Assembly: GCF_009915155.1 (NCBI RefSeq)
Contig: NZ_JAABLM010000004.1
Coordinates: forward strand, 1-64,000
Direction of reading: 5' to 3'
Origin: Flavobacterium ichthyis
Lineage (GTDB): Bacteria; Bacteroidota; Bacteroidia; Flavobacteriales; Flavobacteriaceae
Length of the DNA stretch: 64,000 nucleotides
A program made the position numbers and the translations under genes. Shown here piece after piece: positions 10,231 to 20,041 of this stretch; within the stretch, counting starts at the first letter, position 1, and each line of letters starts with the position of its first letter. Below the pieces are notes generated by a model, which ran no database searches, was not told the origin of the DNA, and saw only the letters and a list, made by a program, of their open reading frames with translations.

Positions 10231-13023
10231 ATGCAACGAATTGTCCCCCTGATTTTCTTATTTTTTCTTATTGTTATTCCTGCAAATTCTCAAAATTTTA
10301 CCATCAAAGGAAAAGTGATGAGTAAAGAGGTAAAAACACCTATTGAATCTGCAACGGTTTATTTGACCAAAGAGCAGGATTCCTCAATGATTGATTACAC
10401 AATTTCTGACAAAAACGGAAATTTTTCAATTCCTATTCGCAAACAATCCCAAGCTTTCATCGTAAAACTTTCCATGATTGGTTACGAAGTTTTCGAAAAA
10501 CGATACGAAAGTTTAGAAAGCGATATTGATATGGGGGAAATATTTATTTCGGATGATGTAACAACGCTAGGAGAAGTTTTAGTTGTGGGCGAAGCACCTC
10601 CAGTTCGGATTAAAAATGATACGTTAGAGTTCAATGCTTCATCTTTTAAAGTTCGACCGGATTCTAACGTCGAGGCTTTGCTAAAACAACTTCCCGGAGT
10701 AGAAATTAATAAAGACGGAAAAATCACAGTTAACGGAAAAGAAGTAAATGAAATTTTAGTCAACGGAAAATCTTTTTTTGGCAAAGACGGGCAAGTTGCC
10801 ATCAAAAATCTTCCTGCAGAAATAATCAATAAAGTACAAGTTTCGGATACAAAAACAAAAGAAGAAAAGCAAACTGGTCAAGGAGCAAGTGGTGATAAAG
10901 CCAGCATCAATCTTACCATTCAGGATGACAAAAATAAAGGATTGTTCGGGAAATTTACAGGAGGTTATGGAACGGATGATCGATACGAAGCCAGCGGTTT
11001 GCTCAATTATTTTAAAGACAAACAAAAATTTAGTTTTTTAGGCGCTTCTAATAATATAAATTCCACCGGATTTTCCATGGACGAAATTTTCGATTCTATG
11101 GGAGGTGGCCGAAATCGATCAATTTATACACGTGGAGACGGCTCGTTTAATATCAATGGAATTGATTTTGGAGGAGGTTCAGGAATCACCACTTCTAATA
11201 TGATTGGATTAAATTATTCTGATGAATGGTTTAAAAAATTTGACCCAAGCGCAAGTTATTTTTTCACAAATTCAACTACTGAAAATGATACCAGAAGCCG
11301 AACTGAAAGTTTCTTAACTAATGCTGATGGAACCAATTCAAGTTTTATTACCGAAAGCGTTGGTTCTTCTGAAAATAGGAATGACGGCCACAACATGAGC
11401 TTTGAATTTGAATATAAAATTGATTCGCTTACCACTTTAAATGTTACGCCATCATTCGTAAAAAATAATTCCGAATTTAGAAGCCGTTCACAACAATCGT
11501 CTTTAAATAATATTGGCTTAGTGAATGAGAGTGATAGTGAAAATTTTAACAATACTATTAATTCAACATTTGAAAATGATTTATATCTCAACCGAAGATT
11601 CAAGAAAAAAGGCAGAAGTCTAGGCATTGCTTTTAATCATTCAAACAAAAATTCTGACATCGACAACGTAACCAATTCCGAAACTTTTTTCTTTCAAGAT
11701 CCAGAACGCACTGAAGATATCAGGAGACAAAAAGAACAAGACGGTATCCGGGATGATCGCTATTACGTGCGATTAGGTTATAGCGAACCACTCAAGGATT
11801 CATTAAACATCACCGTTCGAGCAGCTTACGAATGGAAAGATTATTCAATGAATAAAAACACCTTTAATTTTAACGAAACCAGCGAAGCTTATGATGATTT
11901 CAATTCGTTGTTGTCCTATTCAATGGATTCGAGAACCACAACTTTTAATCCATCTGCTGCCCTTAATTTGCGTAAAAAAAGTATCAGTGGAGGAATTCAA
12001 TTAGGAACTGAAGTAACACACTTTGATAACGGTTCGCTTTTCGATGGCACCGAAAGTAAAATCAATAAAAAATACATATATCCTTCGGCAAATGCTTGGT
12101 TAAGTTACCGAATGTCTAAATCTAAATCACTCTATTTTTATTATGATTTTGATGTTCGAATGCCAACAGCCATGCAAATCCTTCCTGTAACAGATTTAAC
12201 CAATCCATTATTTCAAAGAGTTGGTAATGTAAATTTAGAACCTACTAAAACGCATAATTTTCACTTGAATTTTAACAATTACGATTATGCTTCTCGTTCC
12301 GGATTTTACTCTTATTTCGGATTTTCGTTTAACGAACGGGCCATCGTTACCTCTAGAGTTTTTGATGTTACTGATTTAATCAACCGAACCACTTACGAGA
12401 ATGTTGAAAATACCTATTATGGTTATGGCGGAATTTCTTGGAATAAAACCATCAAAAAAGAAGAAAATACTTTCCGTTTTGGAGCTGAATTAAACTTAAA
12501 TGTAAATTATGATAAAGGTTTGACCAATAATTTATTATACACCGCAAAAGGTTACAACATTAGTCCAACCATTAATTTAGGATGGGATTTAGGTGAAATA
12601 TTGACGATTTCACCAAGTTACACTTACACCTTTGACGCCAGTAATTATACAAATTACAGCGTTGATAAAGCCTCAAATTTTTTACACAACATCAAGTTCC
12701 AAACCACCAGTTATTGGCCAAAACACGTAGTCTTTGGTAACGACTTTGGTTATACCTATAATTCTAACATTTCCGACGGTTTCCGTAAAGATTTCTTTCT
12801 GTGGAACACCAGTTTAGGCTATAATTTTTTCGAAGACAAATTATTGTTTAAAATAAAAGTCTATGACATGTTAAACCAAAACCAAAGTGCCGTACGATAC
12901 ATCAGCCCCGAAAGTATTCGGGACGTTGAAAACACAGTATTAAAGCGTTACGCCATGTTTTCCCTAACCTATAAAATCGAAAAATTTGGAGGTAAAAAAG
13001 AAAGAAACCGCTTCGAACCTTAA
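10231..13023 (+). CDS. Outer membrane beta-barrel protein with carboxypeptidase-regulatory-like N-terminus
   Basis: 930 aa. The signal peptide (MQRIVPLIFLFFLIVIPANSQ) leads to a beta-sandwich of about 90 residues of the carboxypeptidase-regulatory-like type (FTIKGKVMSKE, SATVYLTKE), then a plug-like region (NVEALLKQLPGVEINKDGK, VNEILVNGKSFFG). The remaining 650 or so residues are an aromatic-rich beta-barrel. This is the layout of the OMP_b-brl_3 group of TonB-dependent-like proteins. It has no susD partner and no TonB-box-bearing extension, so substrate and mode of energising are unknown. It is single-gene, ending at the strong terminator at 13029. Confidence 0.88.
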   Translation: MQRIVPLIFLFFLIVIPANSQNFTIKGKVMSKEVKTPIESATVYLTKEQDSSMIDYTISDKNGNFSIPIRKQSQAFIVKLSMIGYEVFEKRYESLESDIDMGEIFISDDVTTLGEVLVVGEAPPVRIKNDTLEFNASSFKVRPDSNVEALLKQLPGVEINKDGKITVNGKEVNEILVNGKSFFGKDGQVAIKNLPAEIINKVQVSDTKTKEEKQTGQGASGDKASINLTIQDDKNKGLFGKFTGGYGTDDRYEASGLLNYFKDKQKFSFLGASNNINSTGFSMDEIFDSMGGGRNRSIYTRGDGSFNINGIDFGGGSGITTSNMIGLNYSDEWFKKFDPSASYFFTNSTTENDTRSRTESFLTNADGTNSSFITESVGSSENRNDGHNMSFEFEYKIDSLTTLNVTPSFVKNNSEFRSRSQQSSLNNIGLVNESDSENFNNTINSTFENDLYLNRRFKKKGRSLGIAFNHSNKNSDIDNVTNSETFFFQDPERTEDIRRQKEQDGIRDDRYYVRLGYSEPLKDSLNITVRAAYEWKDYSMNKNTFNFNETSEAYDDFNSLLSYSMDSRTTTFNPSAALNLRKKSISGGIQLGTEVTHFDNGSLFDGTESKINKKYIYPSANAWLSYRMSKSKSLYFYYDFDVRMPTAMQILPVTDLTNPLFQRVGNVNLEPTKTHNFHLNFNNYDYASRSGFYSYFGFSFNERAIVTSRVFDVTDLINRTTYENVENTYYGYGGISWNKTIKKEENTFRFGAELNLNVNYDKGLTNNLLYTAKGYNISPTINLGWDLGEILTISPSYTYTFDASNYTNYSVDKASNFLHNIKFQTTSYWPKHVVFGNDFGYTYNSNISDGFRKDFFLWNTSLGYNFFEDKLLFKIKVYDMLNQNQSAVRYISPESIRDVENTVLKRYAMFSLTYKIEKFGGKKERNRFEP

Positions 13024-13028
13024 ATAAA

Positions 13029-13066
13029 AAACGGCTGAAGAAAATATTTCTCAGCCGTTTTTTTTT
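13029..13066 (+). terminator. Terminator of the OMP beta-barrel gene
   Basis: AAACGGCTGA (13029-13038) and TCAGCCGTTT (13051-13060) form a 10-bp stem followed by T residues. Confidence 0.88.
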
Positions 13067-13083
13067 GTATTTATTTTTTATTT

Positions 13084-13198
13084 GGAGCGAATCGCTTGGG
13101 CATTTTAGTTATCCATTTTCCTGCTACAAAAACTCGCTTTAAACCTGCTTTTAATGGCAGGTTTATGAGCTCAAACAAATTTTTGTATCAGGGCTAAC
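13084..13198 (-). repeat. Dispersed structured intergenic repeat, divergent copy H
   Basis: Read on the minus strand it opens with GTTAGCCCTGAT, as other copies do. An outer stem is TACAAAAA (13125-13132) with TTTTTGTA (13180-13187). An inner perfect 8-bp stem is AAACCTGC (13141-13148) with GCAGGTTT (13157-13164). The primary sequence is otherwise diverged, so membership rests on layout. It fills most of the gene-free space 13067-13295. Confidence 0.5.
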
Positions 13199-13295
13199 AG
13201 AAAAACCATTTTCGTTTTCAGTAATCGTCCGTAACCAATAGTAGCGTTAAAAAGTTATACGAGAAAAGTGAAATCTTTTTTCAAAAAAAAGAAAT

Positions 13296-14084
13296 TTACC
13301 AACTTCCACCAGCTCCACCACCACTAAATCCACCGCCACCAAAACCACCACCAAAACCACCACCAGAACTTCCGCCAAAACCACCAAAACCGCCACCTCC
13401 GGAATTTCTTCCCAAGCTGCTTAAAATAATGATATCGGCCAAGTCAATGCCACCACCACGATTACCACCATTGCGGTTATTTTTATTCCGAGAAATGATG
13501 ATGATTAAAATGACAAACAAGATGATAAAAAAAATAATGCCACCAATGGCAGAACCAACTTGATTATCCGCTTTGCGTTTGCCTTTATATTTTCCTTTTA
13601 AAACATCAAAAATAGCATCTGTTCCTTTGTCGAGTCCGGCATAATAATCACCGTTTTTAAATTCCGGAATAATGACGTTACGGGTTAATTGCCCAATAAT
13701 TCCGGCGGAAAGCCTGTCTTCAACTCCATAACCTGCCGAAATCCAAATTTTTCTTTCTTTTTCTGCTAAAAGCACAATCACGCCGTTGTCATTTTCTTGA
13801 CTTCCTCCAATTCCCCATTTTTGTCCCCAAGCTGGAGTTAAAATTCCAATGTCTTCTCCTTTTAAACTTTCAATGGTAATCACCACAATTTGTGTGGTAG
13901 TGGAATCAGAATAGCGAACTAATTTTTCTTCCAGCGCCACTCTTTGTTGGTTATCTAAAATTGCAGCATAATCGTAAACACTAGTTTGAACCTTCGGGAT
14001 AGGAGGAATTTCAAATTGTGCAAATGAGGCGACATTCGCAAAAAAAAGTAAAATAAAAAAGCTGTAAATTTTTTTGTAAGTCAT
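13296..14084 (-). CDS. TPM-domain protein with Gly-rich C-terminus (YgcG family)
   Basis: 262 aa. The signal peptide (to SFAQ, residue 22) is followed by a TPM domain at about 35-165 (VYDYAAILDNQQRVALEEKL, TTQIVVITIESLKG, GVEDRLSAG). One membrane helix sits near 180-197, and the tail is about 45 residues of GGGFGG-type repeats ending in SGGGAGGSW. TPM proteins are linked to membrane or envelope stress and PSII repair in other organisms; the biochemical role here is unknown. It lies 2 bp after a second TPM gene and downstream of lemA, a set that commonly occurs together. Confidence 0.88.
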   Translation of the reverse strand: MTYKKIYSFFILLFFANVASFAQFEIPPIPKVQTSVYDYAAILDNQQRVALEEKLVRYSDSTTTQIVVITIESLKGEDIGILTPAWGQKWGIGGSQENDNGVIVLLAEKERKIWISAGYGVEDRLSAGIIGQLTRNVIIPEFKNGDYYAGLDKGTDAIFDVLKGKYKGKRKADNQVGSAIGGIIFFIILFVILIIIISRNKNNRNGGNRGGGIDLADIIILSSLGRNSGGGGFGGFGGSSGGGFGGGFGGGGFSGGGAGGSW

Positions 14085-14086
14085 CC

Positions 14087-14524
14087 TTATCCTTTAGAAA
14101 TTTCGTTAGACAATTCATCCTTATCTTTGTCAGAAAAAGGGAAATATTGTTGTAATCTTTCGCCTGCACGAAGAATTCCGGCCACCAAACCTTCTTTGAA
14201 TTTCCCGGTTTTAAAAGCATCAATCACCACATCTTTAGTACAATCCCAAAAATCTGCTTCTACGACTTTGTTAATTCCTTCATCGCCAATAATGGCAAAA
14301 GTATGGTCTGTCACGCCAACGTAGAATAAAACGCCGTTTTTAAGTGCGGTTTGGTTCATGCCCAAATAATGAAAAACCTCCTGAGCTCTTTCGAGCGGAG
14401 GTTTTTCGGTATGGTCTTCTATATGAACCCTAATTTCACCCGAAGTATTTCTTTCGGCTTGAGCAATTGCGCTAACAATTTCGGCCTCTTCTTCAGGTTT
14501 TAGGAAATCTTCAACTTTAGACAT
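14087..14524 (-). CDS. TPM-domain protein, short form
   Basis: 145 aa, TPM domain only, without signal peptide or membrane helix. It begins KVEDFLKPEEEAEIVSAIAQAE and carries GEIRVHIED and the NGVLFYVGVTDHTFAIIGDEGI core. It lies 2 bp upstream of the secreted TPM gene and 43 bp downstream of lemA, so the three are probably one transcript. Cytoplasmic location is inferred from the lack of a leader. Function unknown. Confidence 0.85.
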   Translation of the reverse strand: MSKVEDFLKPEEEAEIVSAIAQAERNTSGEIRVHIEDHTEKPPLERAQEVFHYLGMNQTALKNGVLFYVGVTDHTFAIIGDEGINKVVEADFWDCTKDVVIDAFKTGKFKEGLVAGILRAGERLQQYFPFSDKDKDELSNEISKG

Positions 14525-14543
14525 ATAATTATTTTTTTATGAT

Positions 14544-14563
14544 TCCCCTTTTGGGGTTAAGGG
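14544..14563 (+). repeat. Short G/C-rich palindromic repeat, intergenic copy
   Basis: TCCCCTTTTGGGG followed by TTAAGGG lies between lemA and the TPM gene. Related copies are at 19664-19683, 25369-25390 and 25459-25480, all within coding frames. Confidence 0.65.
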
Positions 14564-14567
14564 TCTA

Positions 14568-15155
14568 TTAGAATTTTACTTCTACAGGTTTATCAGCTCC
14601 TTCAACCGATTTAAAGTATGGTTTCTCAGGATAACTTCCGCTTAAAAACCAACTGTTAGGAATAGTCAAAACATAACCATTATATACCTGAACTTGTTCG
14701 TTAAAACGTGTTCTTGCGGTTAAAATTTGGTTTTCTGTACTTGCTAATTCGTCTTGTAATTTCAAGAAATTTTCGTTGGCACGCAATTGTGGATACGCTT
14801 CCACAGAAACCAATAATCTTGATAAACTCGAAGAAACATTAGATTGCGCTTGTTGAAATTGTGCCATTTGTTCTGGAGTTACATTTGCCGGATCAATTGT
14901 TACCGAAGTTGCTTTGGCTCTGGCTTCAACCACAGCCGTTAAAGTTCCTTTTTCGAAATCTGCCGCACCTTTTACGGTATTTACCAAATTTCCAATTAAA
15001 TCATTTCTGCGTTGGTAAGCAGTTTCTACATTTCCCCATTCTTTTCCAACAGCCTGATTGTGTTTTAAAGCGGTATTTTTAATTCCAACTACCCAAAATC
15101 CGATTATTACCACCAGTGCAATAATAATTCCTACAGGGATTAACCATTTTCTCAT
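14568..15155 (-). CDS. lemA: LemA family protein
   Basis: 195 aa. One N-terminal membrane anchor (WLIPVGIIIALVVIIGFWVV) precedes the LemA helical bundle. Signature segments are NTALKHNQAVGKEWGNVETAYQRR, NDLIGNLVNTVKG and the long helices with AYPQLRANENFLKLQDELASTEN. LemA proteins are conserved envelope proteins of unknown biochemical function. The neighbouring TPM genes downstream form the usual lemA-TPM-TPM arrangement. It ends 43 bp before the short TPM gene, with a small palindromic repeat in the gap. Confidence 0.93.
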   Translation of the reverse strand: MRKWLIPVGIIIALVVIIGFWVVGIKNTALKHNQAVGKEWGNVETAYQRRNDLIGNLVNTVKGAADFEKGTLTAVVEARAKATSVTIDPANVTPEQMAQFQQAQSNVSSSLSRLLVSVEAYPQLRANENFLKLQDELASTENQILTARTRFNEQVQVYNGYVLTIPNSWFLSGSYPEKPYFKSVEGADKPVEVKF

Positions 15156-15220
15156 GTTTGTTTTGTTTTTGTGTTTAAATTATTGATTGATTTTACAGCA
15201 AAAATTTTGCCATATTTTTT

Positions 15221-15553
15221 TTACAATTCGTTTTTAATTTCTTTTAATTGTGCTTTGATGGCTTCAAGTTTGGCTACAATTTCAAATTTGTCCAGCGTTT
15301 TTTTCTGACCTTCTTTTAAATGTGTTTTTGCGCCATCAAGTGTAAAACCGCGTTCTTTCACCAAATGATAAATGAGCTGCAAATTTTTTACATCTTCGTG
15401 CGTAAACATGCGGTTTCCTTTGGCGTTTTTTTTAGGTTTGATGATGTCAAATTCTTTATCCCAAAACCTTATCAGCGAAGCATTTACATCAAACGCTTTG
15501 GCTAATTCGCCAATACTGAAATATCTTTTTTCTTGAGGTAAATCTAAATGCAT
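15221..15553 (-). CDS. MerR family transcriptional regulator
   Basis: 110 aa. The N-terminal winged helix-turn-helix has the MerR form (YFSIGELAKAFDVNASLIRFWDKEF, then KGNRMFTHEDVKNLQLIYHL), and a C-terminal helix probably mediates dimerisation. There is no effector domain or cysteine pair, so it is of the short HTH_17/MerR-like type often found in Bacteroidota. It lies 65 bp upstream of lemA on the same strand and might be co-transcribed with it; its targets are unknown. Confidence 0.88.
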   Translation of the reverse strand: MHLDLPQEKRYFSIGELAKAFDVNASLIRFWDKEFDIIKPKKNAKGNRMFTHEDVKNLQLIYHLVKERGFTLDGAKTHLKEGQKKTLDKFEIVAKLEAIKAQLKEIKNEL

Positions 15554-15684
15554 TTAAATATTGATGATTGAATTTTCGTTCTGCTAATTTAAGAAATTCG
15601 TTTAATCAACACAGCGGATTGTTCAAATCTTTTAGAATTAGTTGGTTTGCTTTATTTTTCAATTCAAAATATTGATAAATATGC

Positions 15685-15692
15685 TATTTTTG
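15685..15692 (+). promoter_or_regulatory. -7 box TATTTTTG before alaS
   Basis: Exact TAnnTTTG match 82 bp before the alaS ATG, which leaves a long leader. No convincing -33 TTG at normal spacing. Confidence 0.45.
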
Positions 15693-15774
15693 CAGGTTAA
15701 AAAATGCATCAATTTAAAAATTTCAGCTTTTTTTCTAAAAAATATAAAAAACAGCCTGTCATCAAAATAAAATA

Positions 15775-18411
15775 ATGAAAGCACAAGACATCAGAAAGCA
15801 ATTTCTTCAATTTTTCGAAAGCAAACAACATCTCATTGTACCTTCAGCTCCAATTGTGTTGAAAAATGATCCCACGTTAATGTTCAACAACTCAGGAATG
15901 GCACAATTCAAAGAATTCTTTTTGGGGAACGCCACGCCAAAAAGCAGCCGCATTGCCGATACGCAAAAATGTCTTCGCGTTTCCGGAAAACACAATGATT
16001 TGGAAGATGTTGGGTTTGATACCTACCATCACACCATGTTCGAGATGTTAGGGAACTGGAGTTTTGGCGATTATTTTAAAAAAGAAGCTATCAATTGGGC
16101 TTGGGAATTGCTGACGGAAATTTATAAAATCCCAAAAGAAAATCTTTACGTTTCGGTTTTTGAAGGAAATCCAGCCGAAAATGTTCCGTTTGACCAAGAA
16201 GCGTGGGATATTTGGAAAAATTTGATTCCCGAAGACCGAATTATTTTGGGAAATAAAAAAGATAATTTTTGGGAAATGGGCGACCAAGGACCTTGTGGAC
16301 CTTGCTCAGAAATTCACATAGATTTAAGAAGTGAGGACGAAAAGTCCAAAGTTTCCGGTAAAAGTTTGGTGAATAATGATCATCCGCAAGTGGTGGAAAT
16401 TTGGAACAACGTATTTATGGAATTTAACCGTAAAGCCGACGGTTCGCTTGAAAAATTACCAGCCAAACACGTGGATACCGGAATGGGTTTTGAGCGTCTT
16501 TGCATGGCTTTGCAAGGTGTGACGTCTAATTACGATACTGATGTTTTCACGCCGTTAATTGCCGAAGTTGAAAAAATTACCGGAAAAAAATACACCCCTA
16601 ACGAAGTTAAAAATATTGGTGAGGAGCAAAATAAAACGAATATTGCGATACGTGTTATTGTCGATCACGTTCGTGCGGTTGCTTTCGCTATTGCCGATGG
16701 TCAATTGCCTTCAAATACGGGAGCAGGTTATGTAATCAGAAGAATTTTGCGTCGTGCCATTCGTTATGGTTTTACATTTTTGGATACAAAAGAGCCGTTT
16801 ATTTACAAACTGGTGGCGGTTTTAGCCGAACAAATGGGCGAATTTTTCCCGGAAATTAAATCGCAACAAACGTTGGTAACCAATGTAATTCGAGAGGAAG
16901 AAGCATCGTTTTTAAGAACTTTAGACCAAGGTTTGCAATTGTTGGAAAATGTGGTAAAAGATACCGAAACCAGCGAAGTTTCGGGTGCAAAAGCATTTGA
17001 ATTATACGATACATTTGGTTTTCCAAAAGATTTGACAGCTTTGATTTTAAAAGAAAAAGGAATGTCTTACAACGAAGTTGAATTTGAAGCTGAATTGCAA
17101 AAACAAAAAGACCGTTCGCGTGCAGCTTCTGAAACTTCAACTGAAGATTGGACAATTTTAGTCGGCGGAAATGTGGAAACTTTTGTGGGTTATGACGAAG
17201 TGGAAAAAGAAGTAAAAATCACACGTTACCGCAAAATTGATTCTAAAAAAGACGGAAAATTATACCAAATTGTTTTAGATGCCACACCTTTTTATCCGGA
17301 AGGTGGCGGTCAGGTAGGAGATAAAGGAAAATTGATGACACCAAACCAAGCCATTGAAATTCTCGATACCAAGAAAGAAAATAATTTGATTTTGCATTTA
17401 ACCAAAGAATTACCCGAAAATCCTGAAGGAAAATTTATGGCATTGGTCAATACAAAATTACGGGGCGAATCTGCGGCAAATCACTCGGCAACACATTTGT
17501 TACATCAAGGGTTGCGCCACATTTTAGGAACACACGTGGAACAAAAAGGTTCATTAGTAGCGCCAAATTATTTGCGTTTCGATTTTTCGCATTTTTCTAA
17601 AGTTACGGATGAAGAACTGGAACTCATAGAAAATTTTGTAAATGATAGAATTACGGAGCAGTTGCCACTCGTTGAACGCCGCGAAATTCCTTTTGCGCAA
17701 GCAATAGAAGAAGGAGCAATGGCATTATTTGGTGAAAAATACGGTGACAATGTGAGAGCAATAAAATTTGGCGAAAGTATGGAACTTTGCGGTGGAATTC
17801 ACGTAAATAATACCGCTGATATTTGGCATTTTAAAATTACATCTGAAAGTGCTGTTGCAGCTGGTATTCGTAGGATTGAAGCCATTACCAATCAAGGAGT
17901 AAAAGATTATTTTGCCAATCAAGAATCAATGCTGAAAGATATTAAAAAAGCGTTGAAAAATCCGCAAGATGCGATTAAAGCTGTAAATTCTTTGCAAGAC
18001 GAAAATGCCAAGTTGAAAAAACAAGTAGAAGCTTTACTGAAAGACAAAGCTAAAAATTTAAAAGCTGAATTAATTGCTGAAATTCAGGAGATTAACGGTG
18101 TGAAATTTTTGGCAAAACAAGTAGATTTAAACGCAGAAGGAGCCAAAGATTTAGCTTATGAACTGGGGAACTTGGGTAAAAATTTATTTTTAGTTTTGGC
18201 TACCGCCGAAGACAATAAACCGATGTTAACTTGTTATGTTTCAAAAGAATTAGTGGCTGAAAAAAATCTAAATGCCGGACAAATCGTTCGGGAATTAGGT
18301 AAATTTATCCAAGGAGGAGGAGGAGGACAACCGTTTTTTGCCACAGCTGGAGGTAAAAATGTTGCCGGAATTGAGGAAGCATTACAAAACGCGAAAAATT
18401 TTATTTTGTAA
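15775..18411 (+). CDS. alaS: Alanine--tRNA ligase
   Basis: 878 aa. Class II synthetase that charges tRNA-Ala. The catalytic domain (1-260) has [14 protein letters not shown] and the [14 protein letters not shown] segment. A tRNA-recognition region follows ([11 protein letters not shown]). The editing domain carries the zinc-type [12 protein letters not shown] near 565 and CGGIHVNNT near 670. The C-terminal domain ends with the glycine run [15 protein letters not shown]. Full length, no breaks. Transcribed alone, closed by the terminator at 18435. Confidence 0.98.
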   Translation: MKAQDIRKQFLQFFESKQHLIVPSAPIVLKNDPTLMFNNSGMAQFKEFFLGNATPKSSRIADTQKCLRVSGKHNDLEDVGFDTYHHTMFEMLGNWSFGDYFKKEAINWAWELLTEIYKIPKENLYVSVFEGNPAENVPFDQEAWDIWKNLIPEDRIILGNKKDNFWEMGDQGPCGPCSEIHIDLRSEDEKSKVSGKSLVNNDHPQVVEIWNNVFMEFNRKADGSLEKLPAKHVDTGMGFERLCMALQGVTSNYDTDVFTPLIAEVEKITGKKYTPNEVKNIGEEQNKTNIAIRVIVDHVRAVAFAIADGQLPSNTGAGYVIRRILRRAIRYGFTFLDTKEPFIYKLVAVLAEQMGEFFPEIKSQQTLVTNVIREEEASFLRTLDQGLQLLENVVKDTETSEVSGAKAFELYDTFGFPKDLTALILKEKGMSYNEVEFEAELQKQKDRSRAASETSTEDWTILVGGNVETFVGYDEVEKEVKITRYRKIDSKKDGKLYQIVLDATPFYPEGGGQVGDKGKLMTPNQAIEILDTKKENNLILHLTKELPENPEGKFMALVNTKLRGESAANHSATHLLHQGLRHILGTHVEQKGSLVAPNYLRFDFSHFSKVTDEELELIENFVNDRITEQLPLVERREIPFAQAIEEGAMALFGEKYGDNVRAIKFGESMELCGGIHVNNTADIWHFKITSESAVAAGIRRIEAITNQGVKDYFANQESMLKDIKKALKNPQDAIKAVNSLQDENAKLKKQVEALLKDKAKNLKAELIAEIQEINGVKFLAKQVDLNAEGAKDLAYELGNLGKNLFLVLATAEDNKPMLTCYVSKELVAEKNLNAGQIVRELGKFIQGGGGGQPFFATAGGKNVAGIEEALQNAKNFIL

Positions 18412-18434
18412 AAAAAAATAATAATTTGAAATTG

Positions 18435-18466
18435 AAAACCACAACTTCGCCGTTGTGGTTTTTTTT
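18435..18466 (+). terminator. Terminator of alaS
   Basis: AACCACAAC pairs with GTTGTGGTT around TTCGCC, followed by a T run. The A run on the left lets it serve the convergent AHSA1-like gene too. Confidence 0.85.
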
Positions 18467-18472
18467 GAAAAG

Positions 18473-18895
18473 TTATATCGTTTCGGTATATTTTCTAAAA
18501 TTGTCTAAAATAGCTTGCCAACCCGCTTGCTGAAATTCAATTGGATGCATATCTTCTGGATCAAAAATTTCTGTAACACGAGTTTTTTCGCCTAGATCTT
18601 CAAACTTGATGCTTACGAATCTGGCATCTGGCATTGAATATTCTATCAATTTTAAATGTTCTACAGCCGAATACTTTCCTTCAAAATCAAAACTCATGCT
18701 GCCGTCTTTTGCCGCCATCGTATAGGTAAAAACGCCACCAACTTCAAGGTTATTTTCTGCTTTTGGACAATGCCAATCATCGGACGCAAAATTCCAATTC
18801 ATTACGTGTTTGGTTTCTGTAAAGCTTTTCCAAACAATTTCAACAGGTTTGTTTACTTCAGTTTGCACGGAAATTTGCTGTTTTTCTTCGTTCAT
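18473..18895 (-). CDS. SRPBCC/AHSA1-like domain protein
   Basis: 140 aa single-domain protein of the START-like (SRPBCC) superfamily, AHSA1 branch. It opens with a strand and helix (ISVQTEVNKPVEIVWKSFTE), continues with WNFASDDWHCP and VGGVFTYTMAAKDGSMSFDFEG, and ends with the long C-terminal helix QAGWQAILDNFRKYTE. The fold binds hydrophobic ligands; no ligand can be named. Convergent with alaS, with its own TACATTTG box upstream. Confidence 0.88.
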   Translation of the reverse strand: MNEEKQQISVQTEVNKPVEIVWKSFTETKHVMNWNFASDDWHCPKAENNLEVGGVFTYTMAAKDGSMSFDFEGKYSAVEHLKLIEYSMPDARFVSIKFEDLGEKTRVTEIFDPEDMHPIEFQQAGWQAILDNFRKYTETI

Positions 18896-18923
18896 ATTTC
18901 TTGATTTTTGACTTTGTTTTAAA

Positions 18924-18931
18924 CAAATGTA
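18924..18931 (-). promoter_or_regulatory. -7 box TACATTTG before the AHSA1-like gene
   Basis: CAAATGTA on the plus strand reads TACATTTG on the minus strand, 28 bp before the start codon. Confidence 0.5.
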
Positions 18932-19000
18932 TATGTTTTTTTTATAAATTTATGATGCGATAGCAAAATTTAAACCACACTCCAAGCCACGCAACTTTTG

Positions 19001-19008
19001 TATATTTG
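19001..19008 (+). promoter_or_regulatory. -7 box TATATTTG before the GSCFA gene
   Basis: Exact TAnnTTTG match 11 bp before the ATG at 19020; a very short leader. Confidence 0.5.
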
Positions 19009-19019
19009 TAATAAAAAAT

Positions 19020-19976
19020 ATGCACTTTTCCACACCAATTCCTATTTTAAAATCTCAATTTCCTATTGATTATTCGTCGAAAATTTTGATGTTGGGTTCG
19101 TGTTTTGCGGAAAATATTAGTGACAAATTTTCTTACTACCAGTTCCAAAATACTGTCAATCCGTTTGGGATTTTATTTCATCCTGTAGCATTAGAAAATG
19201 TGATTCATAGGGCTGTTAATGATTTGGAATTTACTGAAAACGATATTTTTTTTCACAATGAAAGGTGGCATTGTTTTGAAGTACATTCGGAAATGTCACA
19301 ACCGGATAAGATTTCTTTTTTGACAAAACTCAACAGCAATTTATTTTTACTGAAAAAGGCAATTCAAGAGGCTTCATATATTGTCATCACATTAGGAACT
19401 GCCTGGATTTACAGAAATTTGACGAGTGGAAATATTGTTGCCAATTGCCATAAAATTCCGCAAAAAGAATTTGAAAAAGAATTGCTGTCAATTGAATCTA
19501 TTCAGCTGAAAATTAAGAGCATGATTTTTAAAATAAGTAAGATAAATCCTTCAGCAAAAATTATTTTTACGATTTCACCGGTTCGCCATACCAAAGACGG
19601 TTTCGTCGAAAATCAACGCAGCAAAGCGCATTTAATTACTGCGCTTCATGCTGTAATTTCAGTTCCCTCTTCCGGGGTTAGGGTGTTTTATTTCCCCAGC
19701 TATGAAATCATGATGGACGAACTCCGCGATTATCGGTTTTACGCTGAAGATATGATTCATCCGAATAAAATTGCGGTTAATTATATTTGGCAAAAATTTT
19801 GCGAAAGCTGGATGACCACTGAAACGATCGCAACGATGCAAGAGGTTGATAGTATTCAGAAAGGTCTTTCACATCGAGCATTCAACGTACAATCGGTTTC
19901 GCATCAAAAATTTCTCGAAAACTTGGATAATCGCGTTCAATTATTGCAAAAAGTTTACCCTTGGATGCAATTTTAA
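19020..19976 (+). CDS. GSCFA domain protein
   Basis: 318 aa. The family is named after its motif, seen here as LGSCFAENISDKF near residue 26. Further family segments are NPFGILFHP, LGTAWIYR, FTISPVRHTKDG and FPSYEIMMDELRDYRFYAEDMIHPN. The SGNH/GDSL-hydrolase-like look suggests an esterase fold, but no substrate is established. Codons for SVPSSGVRV just before FPSYEI coincide with the G/C-rich repeat at 19664-19683 and look like an in-frame insertion into an otherwise conserved stretch. Confidence 0.9.
   Translation: MHFSTPIPILKSQFPIDYSSKILMLGSCFAENISDKFSYYQFQNTVNPFGILFHPVALENVIHRAVNDLEFTENDIFFHNERWHCFEVHSEMSQPDKISFLTKLNSNLFLLKKAIQEASYIVITLGTAWIYRNLTSGNIVANCHKIPQKEFEKELLSIESIQLKIKSMIFKISKINPSAKIIFTISPVRHTKDGFVENQRSKAHLITALHAVISVPSSGVRVFYFPSYEIMMDELRDYRFYAEDMIHPNKIAVNYIWQKFCESWMTTETIATMQEVDSIQKGLSHRAFNVQSVSHQKFLENLDNRVQLLQKVYPWMQF
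19664..19683 (+). repeat. Short G/C-rich palindromic repeat inside the GSCFA gene
   Basis: TCCCTCTTCCGGGG followed by TTAGGG resembles the intergenic copy at 14544. It keeps the reading frame and encodes the PSSGVR stretch. Confidence 0.6.
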
Positions 19977-20041
19977 AAGTTTCTTAAAAATCGATTTTCG
20001 GCACATTTTTTATTGTATATTTTAAAATCAAAATAAAACTT

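Noticed and set aside
14011..14223. Minus-strand open frame overlapping the two TPM genes
   Set aside because: It is an out-of-frame shadow; the two TPM genes explain the DNA.
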